A DNA stretch of 64,000 bases from assembly GCF_020880995.1 (NCBI RefSeq), contig NZ_JAJISD010000001.1:930001-994000 (forward strand), written 5' to 3'. This document shows, piece after piece, positions 1-8,474 of the stretch. The notes beneath the pieces were generated by a model that searched no databases, was not told the origin of the DNA, and worked only from the letters and a program-made list of their open reading frames with translations. The translations under genes and the position numbers were made by a program. Positions within the stretch are counted from its first letter, which is position 1; every line of letters begins with the position of its first letter. This stretch comes from Reyranella aquatilis. GTDB lineage: Bacteria; Pseudomonadota; Alphaproteobacteria; Reyranellales; Reyranellaceae.

Positions 1-258
1 GTCGGGCTTTGCCTTGGCCACGGCATCCATGCCGATGATCGTGTTGCCGCCGCCCTTGTTCTCGACGACCACCTGCTGGCCGAGCAGCCCGGTCAGCTTT
101 TCCGCGACGATGCGGGCTGCCGTGTCGGTCGAACCGCCGGCGACGTAGGGGACCACCAGCCTGATCGGCTGGCTGGGCCAGGCCTGCGCCCGCACGGCGG
201 AAGCGCCGACGATGGTCCAGCCGGCGGCGCCCGCCAGTACGACGCGTCTCTTCAACAT
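1..258 (-). CDS. Bug-family solute receptor, cut by window edge
   Basis: This is the N-terminal 86 codons of a periplasmic tripartite tricarboxylate transporter (TTT/Bug) receptor; the rest lies left of base 1. It begins MLKRRVVLAGAAGWTIVG, a signal peptide ending near AVRAQA, and continues into the family start WPSQPIRLVVPY and GGSTDTAARIVAEKL. It aligns without gaps with the first 86 codons of the next gene upstream (266-1240), so the two are recent tandem copies. Eight bases separate them (stop at 266, start at 258), so they are probably co-transcribed. Bug proteins bind small carboxylates or related solutes. No TctA/TctB membrane partner is visible, and the ligand cannot be predicted. Confidence 0.9.
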   Translation of the reverse strand, partial: MLKRRVVLAGAAGWTIVGASAVRAQAWPSQPIRLVVPYVAGGSTDTAARIVAEKLTGLLGQQVVVENKGGGNTIIGMDAVAKAKPD

Positions 259-265
259 GATCCCT

Positions 266-1240
266 CTAACCCTCGACCTTGATGTTGTTGTCCTTGACCA
301 CCCTGGACCACCGCTCGGTCTCAAACTTGAGCTTCTCGAGATAGGCCTCCGGCGTGCTGCCGGTCATGAAGAATCCGAGGTCGTTGTACTTCTTGATGAC
401 TTCGGGATCCTTGATGATCTGCTGCACCAGCCCGTTGAGCCGGTCGACGATCGGGCGCGGCACGCCAGCGGGAGCCACGACGCCATAGAAAACAGCGCTC
501 TCCATGTCCTTCATGCCGATCTCGGCGACGGTCGGCACATCGGGGCAGATCGTCGAGCGCTGCGCCGAGGCGACGACGATGCCGGTCATGCGACCCGCGG
601 CGACGTGATTGCCGGTCGGCAGCACGACATCGATGATGACCGGCACATGACCGCCCATTACGTCGCGCAGCGTATCGGCGACGCCCTTGTAGGCGACATT
701 CTCCATCTTGAGCCCGGTGCGGGCGCGAAACAGCTCGCCCCACAGGTGCGGCTGGTTGCCGACGCCCGACGTGCCGTAGCGCACCTTCTCGGGCTGCTTG
801 TTCACCCATTCGACGAACTCGGCGTAGTTGCGCACAGGCACGTTCTTGTTGACGGCGATCATGTCGGGAATGTCGGCCACCGTGGAGATCGGCTGGAAGT
901 CCTTCAGCGGATCGTAGGGCTGCTTGAGCCCGAGCGCGGCGTTGGTCGCCAGCGTCGTCGTGCCGAGCAGCAGCGTGTGGCCGTCGGGCTTGGACTTGGC
1001 CACCAGTTCCATGCCGATGATGGTGTTTCCGCCGCCCCTGTTCTCGACGATCACCTGCTGGCCGAGCAGCGCGCCCATCTTCTCGGCGACGATACGGCCG
1101 GCCGTGTCGGTGGCGCCGCCGGGAATGTAGGGAACGACGATCTTGATGGGCTGGCTCGGCCAAGCCTGCGCACGCACCGCCGAAGCGCCGACGATCGTCC
1201 AGCCGGCGGCCCCCGCCAGCACGGCGCGTCTCTTGAGCAT
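266..1240 (-). CDS. Bug-family periplasmic solute receptor (TctC-like)
   Basis: This 324-residue protein has the usual length for Bug receptors. The signal peptide runs from MLKRRAVLAGAAGW to about residue 24 (VRAQA). The mature protein opens WPSQPIKIVVPYIPGG and has the family features GGGNTIIGMELVA, YGTSGVGNQPHL and VPTVAEIGMKD. The start at 1240 is fixed by the signal peptide; longer reading frames to the right run into the MFS gene in another frame and have no support. It lies 95 bases downstream of the MFS gene and just upstream of a near-identical paralogue. Family knowledge supports a secreted carboxylate-type binding protein; the ligand is unknown. Confidence 0.93.
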   Translation of the reverse strand: MLKRRAVLAGAAGWTIVGASAVRAQAWPSQPIKIVVPYIPGGATDTAGRIVAEKMGALLGQQVIVENRGGGNTIIGMELVAKSKPDGHTLLLGTTTLATNAALGLKQPYDPLKDFQPISTVADIPDMIAVNKNVPVRNYAEFVEWVNKQPEKVRYGTSGVGNQPHLWGELFRARTGLKMENVAYKGVADTLRDVMGGHVPVIIDVVLPTGNHVAAGRMTGIVVASAQRSTICPDVPTVAEIGMKDMESAVFYGVVAPAGVPRPIVDRLNGLVQQIIKDPEVIKKYNDLGFFMTGSTPEAYLEKLKFETERWSRVVKDNNIKVEG

Positions 1241-1335
1241 GATCCCACCCTTGGTCTGTTTCTTGGGAGGCAGGATCGCAAACGCGCGACGGCCGCGCAA
1301 TCCAGGCGCGCCCGCCGGTTCTCCCCGCAGCCTGC

Positions 1336-2529
1336 CTACTCGGCGGGTTTGGGCGCGGCCCCGATGGCGTGCACGTCCTTTTCGCTGGGCAGCATCGACA
1401 GAGCGAGGAAGGAGCAGAAGGCCACGCCCGCCAGGACCGAGAGCAGGACCGGGAAGCCCGCATCCTTCACCGCCGGGCCGATCAGTGCCACGACGAAGGA
1501 GCTGACGCCGAAGCCGATCGCCAGGCGAACGCCGGTCACCCGGCTGCGCATGCGATCGTCGATGTACCGCACGATCATCGCGTCGGTGAACGGAATGGCG
1601 CCGAACACCAGCAGCATGAAGGCGATGGCGGTCAGGAACAGGGCCCAGCCCTCGACCTGCGAGGCGATCAGGAACAGCGGCACCTGTAGCAGCACGATCG
1701 GCAGATAGATGTTCTTCAGCGGGTAGCGGTCGATCAGCTTGCCGACCACGAGCTGCGCCAGCGAGGCCAGCGAGAAGATGACGAACAGCATCGTCGCCAG
1801 CATCGCCGGATCCTGCGCGATGCTCTTGGCGCGGCTGGCCAGAAGCTCGCCGTTGCCGTTGGTCGTGAAGTTGAAGACGATGCTGCCGGTCACCGCGGTG
1901 AAGGTCATGATGGCGAATACGCGCGCCATGACCGACGGCGGCAGGTCGAGCATCTTGGCCTTGCGCTTGGCCGGCGCCTCTTCCTCGCGCGGCACCAGCG
2001 CCACGAAGGCGACGGCGCAGACGAGGCAGATGACGCCCGGGATGATGAACGCCGCCTGCCAGCCGAAACGCTGGGCGATGTAGACCGAGAGGCCGGCCGC
2101 AATGGCGATGCCCATGTTGCCGGCGAGGCCGTTCACGCCGATGGTGAAGCCAGGATTCTTGGCCTTCTGCACCAGCATCGGGATGCCGACCGGGTGATAG
2201 ATCGAGGCGAAGGCGCCCATCAGGGTCAGCGCCGCGCCGATCTGCCACTTGTTGGTGCACAGCGCGATGATGAGCGCCGACACGCCCATGCCGACGAAGA
2301 AGATCACCATCATGATCCAGCGACCCCAATGGTCGCCGAGGCGGCCGCTCACGATCGAGCCGGCGCCGAACATGAAGAGCGCCCCATAGTTGAAGGGCGT
2401 GAGTTCGGTCCACTCGACACCCCAGACCCCGGCGATGACACCCCAGGAATAGGCGAAGACCACGAGGATCCAGTGATCCATGGCGTGGCCGATGTTGAGC
2501 AGGATCGAGGTGGGACTGCCGTGGCTCAT
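1336..2529 (-). CDS. MFS transporter
   Basis: This 397-residue integral membrane protein has about twelve hydrophobic segments and a central basic loop near residue 195 (REEEAPAKRKAKM), typical of major facilitator superfamily permeases. GRLGDHWGRW follows the second membrane segment and matches the MFS motif between helices 2 and 3 (G-x-x-x-D-R/H-x-G-R). A possible fosmidomycin-resistance or sialate-type subgroup cannot be decided by reading. It is divergent from an AraC regulator 71 bases away and probably heads a transcript that continues into the Bug receptors. Regulation by that AraC protein is likely from position only. Confidence 0.88.
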   Translation of the reverse strand: MSHGSPTSILLNIGHAMDHWILVVFAYSWGVIAGVWGVEWTELTPFNYGALFMFGAGSIVSGRLGDHWGRWIMMVIFFVGMGVSALIIALCTNKWQIGAALTLMGAFASIYHPVGIPMLVQKAKNPGFTIGVNGLAGNMGIAIAAGLSVYIAQRFGWQAAFIIPGVICLVCAVAFVALVPREEEAPAKRKAKMLDLPPSVMARVFAIMTFTAVTGSIVFNFTTNGNGELLASRAKSIAQDPAMLATMLFVIFSLASLAQLVVGKLIDRYPLKNIYLPIVLLQVPLFLIASQVEGWALFLTAIAFMLLVFGAIPFTDAMIVRYIDDRMRSRVTGVRLAIGFGVSSFVVALIGPAVKDAGFPVLLSVLAGVAFCSFLALSMLPSEKDVHAIGAAPKPAE

Positions 2530-2600
2530 CTTGTTGGTTCCTCCAGGAAAGCAAGACTAGGCTTGGGCGGCCTGTCTGTCTTGCGGTAGAATGCCAACCA

Positions 2601-3395
2601 ATGTCGCAAAATGGCCAAGCCGACCGGCGCTCGACCGATCCCGAAGACTATCAGCAGGTGCCGCGGGCCGTAGCCGCGATGCCGAAGGATTTCGCCGACG
2701 GCCACGAGATCGCGCCGCATCGCCACCGCCGGGCCCAGCTGATCTATGCCACCGCCGGCACGATGCGCGTCTCCACGGCGGACGCGGTTTGGGTGGTGCC
2801 GCCGCAACGCGCGCTCTGGATGCCGCCGGGCGTGCGGCACTCGATCGTAATGTCGGGCGACGTGACCATGCGCACCCTTTACCTGCGGCAGGATGCGGCC
2901 GCCGGCATGCCCGACGTCTGCCGTGTGCTGCACATCTCCCCCCTGCTGCGCGAACTGATCGTACGGGCGACCGAAATGCCAGTGCATTACGACGAGCGCG
3001 GCGCCGCCGGCCACGTCGTGGCGTTGATCCTCGATGAACTGCACCACGAACCCTCGTTGCCGCTCCACCTCCCAATGCCGCGCGACCGGCGCCTGCAAAG
3101 GGTCTGCTCGGCCCTGCTCGCGGCGCCCGGCGACCAGCGGACGCTCGAAGACTGGGCGGGATGGGCGAATGCCAGTCCGCGCACCCTCGCCCGGCTGTTC
3201 GTGACCGAGACCGGCCTGACGTTCGGCGCCTGGCGCCAGCAGGCTCGCGTGCTGGAAGCGATGGGCCGCCTGAGCGGCGGCGAGGCCGTCACCGACGTCG
3301 CGCTCGATTTGGGTTACGACAGTGTCAGCGCCTTCAGCGCAATGTTCCGCAGAGCGTCCGGCGTATCCCCCAGCGCTTACCGGCCATCACGCTAA
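2601..3395 (+). CDS. AraC-family transcriptional regulator
   Basis: This 264-residue regulator has an N-terminal cupin-type ligand domain (HRHRRAQLIYATAGTMRVST, around residues 37-56) and a C-terminal AraC double helix-turn-helix (LEDWAGWANASPRTLARLF and VTDVALDLGYDSVSAFSAMF, about residues 180-255). The second motif matches the conserved A-x-x-x-G-[FY]-x-S-x-S-x-F-x-x-x-F core. It is divergent from the MFS gene, the usual arrangement for a regulator of a neighbouring transporter. The effector is not identifiable. The start at 2601 gives a complete cupin; no better upstream start is seen. Confidence 0.92.
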   Translation: MSQNGQADRRSTDPEDYQQVPRAVAAMPKDFADGHEIAPHRHRRAQLIYATAGTMRVSTADAVWVVPPQRALWMPPGVRHSIVMSGDVTMRTLYLRQDAAAGMPDVCRVLHISPLLRELIVRATEMPVHYDERGAAGHVVALILDELHHEPSLPLHLPMPRDRRLQRVCSALLAAPGDQRTLEDWAGWANASPRTLARLFVTETGLTFGAWRQQARVLEAMGRLSGGEAVTDVALDLGYDSVSAFSAMFRRASGVSPSAYRPSR

Positions 3396-3419
3396 AAGCC
3401 CTGTGTGTTGTGAGGGGAT

Positions 3420-3437
3420 TTTGCACGTTGTTGCAAA
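3420..3437. promoter_or_regulatory. dyad TTTGCA-N6-TGCAAA upstream of the oxidoreductase operon
   Basis: Six-base arms TTTGCA and TGCAAA are separated by CGTTGT in the 153-base gap before the KorC-like gene. Symmetry of this size could be an operator, but I cannot name a cognate protein, and chance occurrence is possible. Confidence 0.25.
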
Positions 3438-3548
3438 TGGTTAGCCCTTGACGCTGGACGGTAATAATCCCCCAATGCGCGCCCCTTTTAGAGTAATCTA
3501 AATCGTCATTTACCTGAGTGTCTGCGCTCCCGCCGCCGCCTGGAGTTT

Positions 3549-5363
3549 ATGTTGAAGCCGACAGATATCGCCAATCCCGACTACTTCCATAAGGTCGTCG
3601 ATTGCCAATGGGCGTGTCCCGCCCATACGCCCGTCCCCGAGTACATCAGGCTGATCGCGCACGGACGCTATTCCGACGCGTACATGATCAACTGGAAGTC
3701 CAACGTGTTCCCGGGAATCCTCGGGCGGACTTGCGACCGCCCCTGCGAGCCAGCCTGCCGGCGCAGTCGCGTCGAGGACGAGAACCTCGTGAAGGGCAAG
3801 AAGGAACCGGTCGCGATCTGCCGCCTGAAGCGCGTCGCCGCCGACTACAAGGACGACGACATCGCCGCGCGGATGCCCAAGGCGCCGGCGAAGAACGGCA
3901 AGCGCGTGGCCTGCATCGGCGGCGGCCCCTCCTCGCTCACCGTGGCGCGCGACCTGGCGGTGTTGGGCTACGAGATCGTCATCTACGACCAGGACCCCAA
4001 GCTCGGCGGCTTCATCCGCACGCAGATTCCCCACTTCCGCCTGCCCGAGTCGGTGATCGACGAGGAAGTCGGCTACATCACCGGCATCGGCAACGTCGAG
4101 TTCCGTCACCAGCGGGTGGATTCGCTGAAGGCCGTGCTGGCCGAAGGCTACGACGCGGTGTTCGTCGGTTCCGGCGCGCCGCGCGGCCGCGACCTCGACG
4201 TGCCCGGCCGCAAGGAAGCGGCGGCCAACATCCATATCGGCCTCGACTGGCTGTCGTCGGTCTCGTTCGGTCATATCGACAAGGTCGGCAAGCGCGTGAT
4301 CGTGCTGGGCGGTGGCAACACCGCGATGGACTGCTGCCGCACCGCCCGCCGCCTCGGCGGCGAGGACGTGAAGGTGATCGTCCGCTCCGGCTTCGACGAG
4401 ATGAAGGCGTCGCCCTGGGAAAAGGAAGACGCGATCGGCGAGGACATTCCGATCCTCAACATGCTCGTGCCGAAGGAAGTCCGCCACGAGGGCGGGAAGA
4501 TCCAGGGCGTGCTGTTCGAGAAGGTTGTTGCCAAGTACGACGACAAGGGCCGCCGCTCGCTGGTCCCGTCGGGCGAGCCCGACGAATTCTACGAGTGCGA
4601 CGACGTGCTGGTCGCGATCGGCCAGGAGAATGCCTTTCCGTGGATCGAGAAGGACGCCGGCATCGAGTTCGACAAGTGGGGCCTGCCGCAGCTCAACGAG
4701 AAGACCTTCGCCAGCACGCATCCGAAGGTGTTCTTCGGCGGCGACGCGGCGTTCGGTCCGAAGAACATCATCTGGGCGGCAGCGCACGGCCACGAGGCCG
4801 CGACCTCCATCCACAAGATGCTGATCGGCGAAAACCCCGAGGAGCGCCCCGCTCCGGGCGTCAACGTCGCCAGCCAGAAGATGGGCATCCACGAGTGGAG
4901 CTATGACAACGCCCCCACCATCGACCATCGCCTCAAGGTCCCGCATCGTCCCAAGCAGGAAGCGTTGAAGGACATCATGGCCGAGGTCGAACTGGGCTTC
5001 GATCCGCAGCTCGCCTTCAAGGAGGCGCAACGCTGCCTCAACTGCGACGTCCAGACGGTGTTCAGCGGCCAGCTTTGCATCGAGTGCGACGCGTGCGTCG
5101 ACATCTGCCCGATGGACTGCATCACCTTTACCGAGAACGGCGAGGAAAAGGAGCTGCGCACGCGCCTCACCGCGCCCGCGATGAACCCGACGCAGGACCT
5201 CTATGTCGGCGCCGGCCTCAAGACCCAGCGCGTCATGGTCAAGGACGAAGACGTCTGCCTGCATTGCGGGCTGTGCGCCGAACGCTGTCCGACCGGCGCA
5301 TGGGACATGCGCAAGTACTACATCGAAATGACCCACGCGGAGCAAGCATGCCGCAAGCAATAG
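3549..5363 (+). CDS. FAD/NAD(P)-dependent Fe-S oxidoreductase subunit (KorC-like, GltD family)
   Basis: This 604-residue electron-transfer subunit belongs to the glutamate-synthase small-subunit/DPD family. An N-terminal domain carries Fe-S-type cysteines (C19, C23, C62, C66, C70, C91). A first Rossmann motif for FAD follows (CIGGGPSSLTVARDLAVLGY, about 122-141), then a second for NAD(P)H (IVLGGGNTAMDCC, about 251-263). Two C-terminal 4Fe-4S ferredoxin clusters are present (CIECDACVDICP near 508 and CLHCGLCAERCP near 570). It heads an operon whose next genes overlap it, so it most likely passes electrons between the 2-oxoacid oxidoreductase and NADP(H). Thauera and Azoarcus 2-oxoglutarate:NADP+ oxidoreductase has a comparable third subunit. 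The physiological direction is inference. Confidence 0.9.
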   Translation: MLKPTDIANPDYFHKVVDCQWACPAHTPVPEYIRLIAHGRYSDAYMINWKSNVFPGILGRTCDRPCEPACRRSRVEDENLVKGKKEPVAICRLKRVAADYKDDDIAARMPKAPAKNGKRVACIGGGPSSLTVARDLAVLGYEIVIYDQDPKLGGFIRTQIPHFRLPESVIDEEVGYITGIGNVEFRHQRVDSLKAVLAEGYDAVFVGSGAPRGRDLDVPGRKEAAANIHIGLDWLSSVSFGHIDKVGKRVIVLGGGNTAMDCCRTARRLGGEDVKVIVRSGFDEMKASPWEKEDAIGEDIPILNMLVPKEVRHEGGKIQGVLFEKVVAKYDDKGRRSLVPSGEPDEFYECDDVLVAIGQENAFPWIEKDAGIEFDKWGLPQLNEKTFASTHPKVFFGGDAAFGPKNIIWAAAHGHEAATSIHKMLIGENPEERPAPGVNVASQKMGIHEWSYDNAPTIDHRLKVPHRPKQEALKDIMAEVELGFDPQLAFKEAQRCLNCDVQTVFSGQLCIECDACVDICPMDCITFTENGEEKELRTRLTAPAMNPTQDLYVGAGLKTQRVMVKDEDVCLHCGLCAERCPTGAWDMRKYYIEMTHAEQACRKQ

Positions 5364-7192
5364 CCGCCGTTAACGACTTCGTCGTCAAGTTCGCGAACGT
5401 CAACGGATCCGGATCGGCCTCGGCCAACGAACTCTTCGCCCGCTCGATCCTGCGCATGGGCGTGCCCGTCAGCCCGCGCAACATCTTCCCCTCGAACATC
5501 CAGGGCCTGCCGACCTGGTACGAGGTACGCGTCACCGAGAAGGGTTATCTCGGCCGGCGCGGCGGCGTCGACATGATGGTCGCGATGAACCCGCAGACCT
5601 GGGCCGAGGACGTGAATGAGATCACGCCCGGCGGCTACCTGTTCTATGACTCGACCAAGCCCATGCCCTCGTCGATGTTCCGCGAGGACATCAACGTGAT
5701 CGGCGTGCCGCTGACGGCGATCACGAATGCCACCTACACCGACGCGCGCCAGCGCCAGCTGTTCAAGAACATCATCTATGTCGGCGCGCTTTCGGTGCTG
5801 CTCGATATCGACGAGAAGCAGATCCAGCGGCTGTTCAGCGAACAGTTCAAGGGCAAGGAAAAGCTGATCGACTCCAACGTGAAGGCGATGAACCTCGGTC
5901 GCGACTGGGTGAAGCAGCACATCGATCCCGACCTGGTGAAGCTGAAGGTCCGCCACGCCGACAATGTCGGCGACCGCATCTTCGTCGAGGGCAACAGCGC
6001 CGCGGCGCTCGGTGCCGTCTACGGCGGCGCCACGGTCTGCGCCTGGTATCCCATCACGCCCTCCTCGTCTCTCGCCGAGGCCTTCCAGAGCCATTGCAAG
6101 AAGTTCCGGCACGACAAGGAAACCGGCAAGGCCAAGTACGCCATTGTCCAGGCCGAGGATGAACTCGCCTCGATCGGCATGGTGATCGGTGCCGCCTGGA
6201 ACGGCGCGCGCTCCTTCACGGCCACGTCGGGTCCCGGCATCTCGCTGATGACCGAGTTCATCGGCCTTGCCTACTTCGCCGAAGTGCCGGCGGTGCTGGT
6301 CAACGTCCAGCGCGGTGGCCCCTCGACCGGCATGCCGACGCGCACGCAGCAGTCGGACCTGCTGGGCTGCGCCTACGCCTCCAACGGCGACACCAAGCAC
6401 GTGCTGCTGTTCCCCGAGGATCCGCGCGAGTGCTTCGAGTTCACCGCCGATGCGCTCGACCTCGCCGACCGGCTGCAGACTCCGGTGTTCGTCATGACCG
6501 ACCTCGACATCGGCATGAACCACCGCCTGTGCAAGCCGTTCGCCTGGGACGAGAACCGCGTGCTCGACCGCGGCAAGGTGATGACCGCCGAGGAACTGGA
6601 GGCGGGCAAGACCTTCGGCCGCTACCTCGACGTCGACGGCGACGGTATCCCCTACCGCACCTATCCGGGCACGCACCCGACCAAGGGCTCCTACTTCACG
6701 CGCGGCACGACCAAGGACGAGTTCGCGCGCTACTCCGAGGAAGGCCCGGTCTATGTGCGCAACATGGAGCGGCTGCAGAAGAAGTGGGAAACCGCGAAGA
6801 AGATTGCGCCGCAGCCGCTGCGCTATTCCTCTCCCAAGCCCACCCGCTTCGGCGTGATCTACTTCGGCTCGACCAGCCCGGCGATGGACGAGGCACTCGA
6901 CCATCTCGAGGCCGAGGGCCATCACGTCAACGCACTGCGCGTCCGGTCCTTCCCCTTCGCCCAGAGCGTCGAGGATTTCATCCACGAACACGACAGGGTG
7001 TTCGTCGTCGAGCAGAACCGCGACGCGCAGCTGCGCACCATGCTGCTCAGCGAATACACGCTCGACGCCCGCAAGATCGTGCCCGTCCTGCACTATGACG
7101 GCACGCCGATCACCGCGCGCTTCATCGCGACCGACATCGCCAAGAAGCTCGGTCAGTTCAAGGTTGTCTCGTTCGACAAGGCCGCGTCATGA
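5348..7192 (+). CDS. korA: 2-oxoacid:acceptor oxidoreductase, fused gamma-alpha subunit
   Basis: This 614-residue protein has an N-terminal POR/KOR gamma domain (about residues 1-195, with GGVDMMVAMNPQ), followed by the alpha (pyrimidine-binding) domain with YPITPSSSLAEAF near residue 233 and the core ATSGPGISLMTEFIGLAYFA. The start at 5348 overlaps the KorC-like stop by 16 bases and gives MPQAIAAVNDFVVKFANVNG, where homology of the gamma domain begins. An upstream extension in the same frame lies inside the previous gene and is rejected. With the next gene it forms a TPP- and CoA-dependent enzyme converting a 2-oxoacid to acyl-CoA and CO2. 2-Oxoglutarate is the likeliest substrate, but pyruvate or indolepyruvate are not excluded. 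Confidence 0.88.
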   Translation: MPQAIAAVNDFVVKFANVNGSGSASANELFARSILRMGVPVSPRNIFPSNIQGLPTWYEVRVTEKGYLGRRGGVDMMVAMNPQTWAEDVNEITPGGYLFYDSTKPMPSSMFREDINVIGVPLTAITNATYTDARQRQLFKNIIYVGALSVLLDIDEKQIQRLFSEQFKGKEKLIDSNVKAMNLGRDWVKQHIDPDLVKLKVRHADNVGDRIFVEGNSAAALGAVYGGATVCAWYPITPSSSLAEAFQSHCKKFRHDKETGKAKYAIVQAEDELASIGMVIGAAWNGARSFTATSGPGISLMTEFIGLAYFAEVPAVLVNVQRGGPSTGMPTRTQQSDLLGCAYASNGDTKHVLLFPEDPRECFEFTADALDLADRLQTPVFVMTDLDIGMNHRLCKPFAWDENRVLDRGKVMTAEELEAGKTFGRYLDVDGDGIPYRTYPGTHPTKGSYFTRGTTKDEFARYSEEGPVYVRNMERLQKKWETAKKIAPQPLRYSSPKPTRFGVIYFGSTSPAMDEALDHLEAEGHHVNALRVRSFPFAQSVEDFIHEHDRVFVVEQNRDAQLRTMLLSEYTLDARKIVPVLHYDGTPITARFIATDIAKKLGQFKVVSFDKAAS

Positions 7193-8244
7193 CCTACATC
7201 GCCAAGCCCCGTCTGCATCACCCCTCGCTGGTCAAGAACAAGGCCGGCTACACCCGCCGCGACTACGAGGGCGCCGTCTCGACGCTCTGCGCCGGCTGCG
7301 GCCACGATTCGATCAGCGCCGCGATCATCCAGGCCTGCTACGAGCTCGACATCCTGCCGCATCAGGTCGCCAAGCTCTCGGGCATCGGCTGCTCGTCGAA
7401 GGCGCCGACCTACTTCGTGGGTGCGAGCCACGGCTTCAACACCGTGCACGGCCGCATGCCCTCGGTGATGACCGGCGCCAATCTGGCCAACCGCGACCTG
7501 ATCTACATGGGCGTGTCGGGCGACGGCGATTCCGCCTCAATCGGCCTCGGCCAGTTCGCCCATGTCATGCGGCGCGGCGTGAACATGACCTATATCGTCA
7601 TGAACAACGGCGTGTACGGCCTGACCAAGGGCCAGTTCTCCGCCACCGCCGACAAGGGCTCGATCAGCAAGAAGGGGGTCGCCAACTCCGACTCCTCGAT
7701 CGACATGGTGTCGCTCGCGATCCTGATGGGCGCCACTTTCGTCGGTCGCTCCTTCTCGGGCGACAAGCACCAGCTCGTGCCGCTGATCAAGGCGGCCATG
7801 GCGCACAAGGGTGCGGCCTTCCTCGACGTCATCAGCCCCTGCGTGGCCTTCAACAACCACGCCGGCTCGACCAAGAGCTACGATTACGTGCGCGAGCACA
7901 ACGAGGCGCTGAACCGCATCGACTTCATCGAAGGCCGCGAGGAGATCACCACTTCCTACGACCCGGGCACGACGAAGACCGTGCAGCAGCATGACGGTTC
8001 GATCCTGCGCCTGCGCAAGCTCGGCGAGGACTACGATCCGTCCGACAAGGTTTCGGCGATGAAGCGCATCCAGGAAGGCATGCATGCCGGCGAGGTCGTG
8101 ACCGGCCTCCTCTACGTCGATCCGACGCCGAGCGACCTGCACGCCAACCTCAACACGGTCGACGTGCCGCTGAACACGCTGGATGCCCCCGAACTCTGCC
8201 CGGGCACCTCGGCACTCGACAAGATCAACGCGAGCCTGCGCTGA
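7189..8244 (+). CDS. korB: 2-oxoacid:acceptor oxidoreductase, TPP-binding beta subunit
   Basis: This 351-residue beta subunit overlaps korA by four bases (ATGA), which implies translational coupling. CAGCGHDSISAAI (near 33-45) and GIGCSSKAPTYF are the family's nucleotide and cluster region. GVSGDGDSASIGLGQF (about 107-122) is the TPP/Mg motif. The C-terminal tail (residues 290-350) resembles that of KorB proteins. The complex is cytoplasmic. Enzymes of this family are usually oxygen-sensitive, so its use here in a presumably aerobic organism is notable. Confidence 0.9.
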   Translation: MTYIAKPRLHHPSLVKNKAGYTRRDYEGAVSTLCAGCGHDSISAAIIQACYELDILPHQVAKLSGIGCSSKAPTYFVGASHGFNTVHGRMPSVMTGANLANRDLIYMGVSGDGDSASIGLGQFAHVMRRGVNMTYIVMNNGVYGLTKGQFSATADKGSISKKGVANSDSSIDMVSLAILMGATFVGRSFSGDKHQLVPLIKAAMAHKGAAFLDVISPCVAFNNHAGSTKSYDYVREHNEALNRIDFIEGREEITTSYDPGTTKTVQQHDGSILRLRKLGEDYDPSDKVSAMKRIQEGMHAGEVVTGLLYVDPTPSDLHANLNTVDVPLNTLDAPELCPGTSALDKINASLR

Positions 8245-8474
8245 TCCGCTGGCTGGTCGCCCTGCTGGCCGCCCTTGTCGGCGCCTGTATTGGCGCCGGC
8301 GTGATGGCCCTGGGGCTCGGCCTCCTCTTCACCGCGATCGGCGGTTCGTTCGAGGGCTCGGCTGCGATGGGCGGTGTCGCCGTCGGCCTGCCGCTGGGTA
8401 GCGTGCTGGGCTTCGGCCTCGGCGGCTGGCTGGTCCTCCGCTCCTGGAAGCCTGCACCGCGCTCTGCCCCTTAA
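8241..8474 (+). CDS. small two-helix membrane protein, non-ATG start
   Basis: An open frame of up to 78 codons begins with CTG at 8241, overlapping the korB stop, and reads LIRWLVALLAALVGACIG, then VMALGLGLLFTAIGG, then VAVGLPLGSVLGFGLGGWLV, ending WKPAPRSAP. It has two or three glycine-rich hydrophobic segments and a basic tail, the pattern of a real small membrane protein rather than a shadow frame. The start is uncertain: CTG 8241, GTG 8301 or ATG 8304. The stop TAA interlocks with the stop of the convergent cupin gene (shared TTAA at 8471-8474). The family is not recognised. Confidence 0.45.
   Translation: MIRWLVALLAALVGACIGAGVMALGLGLLFTAIGGSFEGSAAMGGVAVGLPLGSVLGFGLGGWLVLRSWKPAPRSAP

Noticed and set aside
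3448..3466. TTGACG followed by TAATAAT as a promoter for the oxidoreductase operon
   Set aside because: The spacing between the two boxes is only about eight bases, too short for a sigma-70 promoter.
5075..5347. N-terminal extension of KorA
   Set aside because: It lies in the ferredoxin-encoding part of the upstream gene and is a shadow; homology begins at 5348.
3510..5360. 616-codon open frame antisense to the KorC-like gene
   Set aside because: Its composition follows the codon bias of the real gene in GC-rich DNA, it contains no recognisable domain, and the sense gene has clear FAD and Fe-S motifs.
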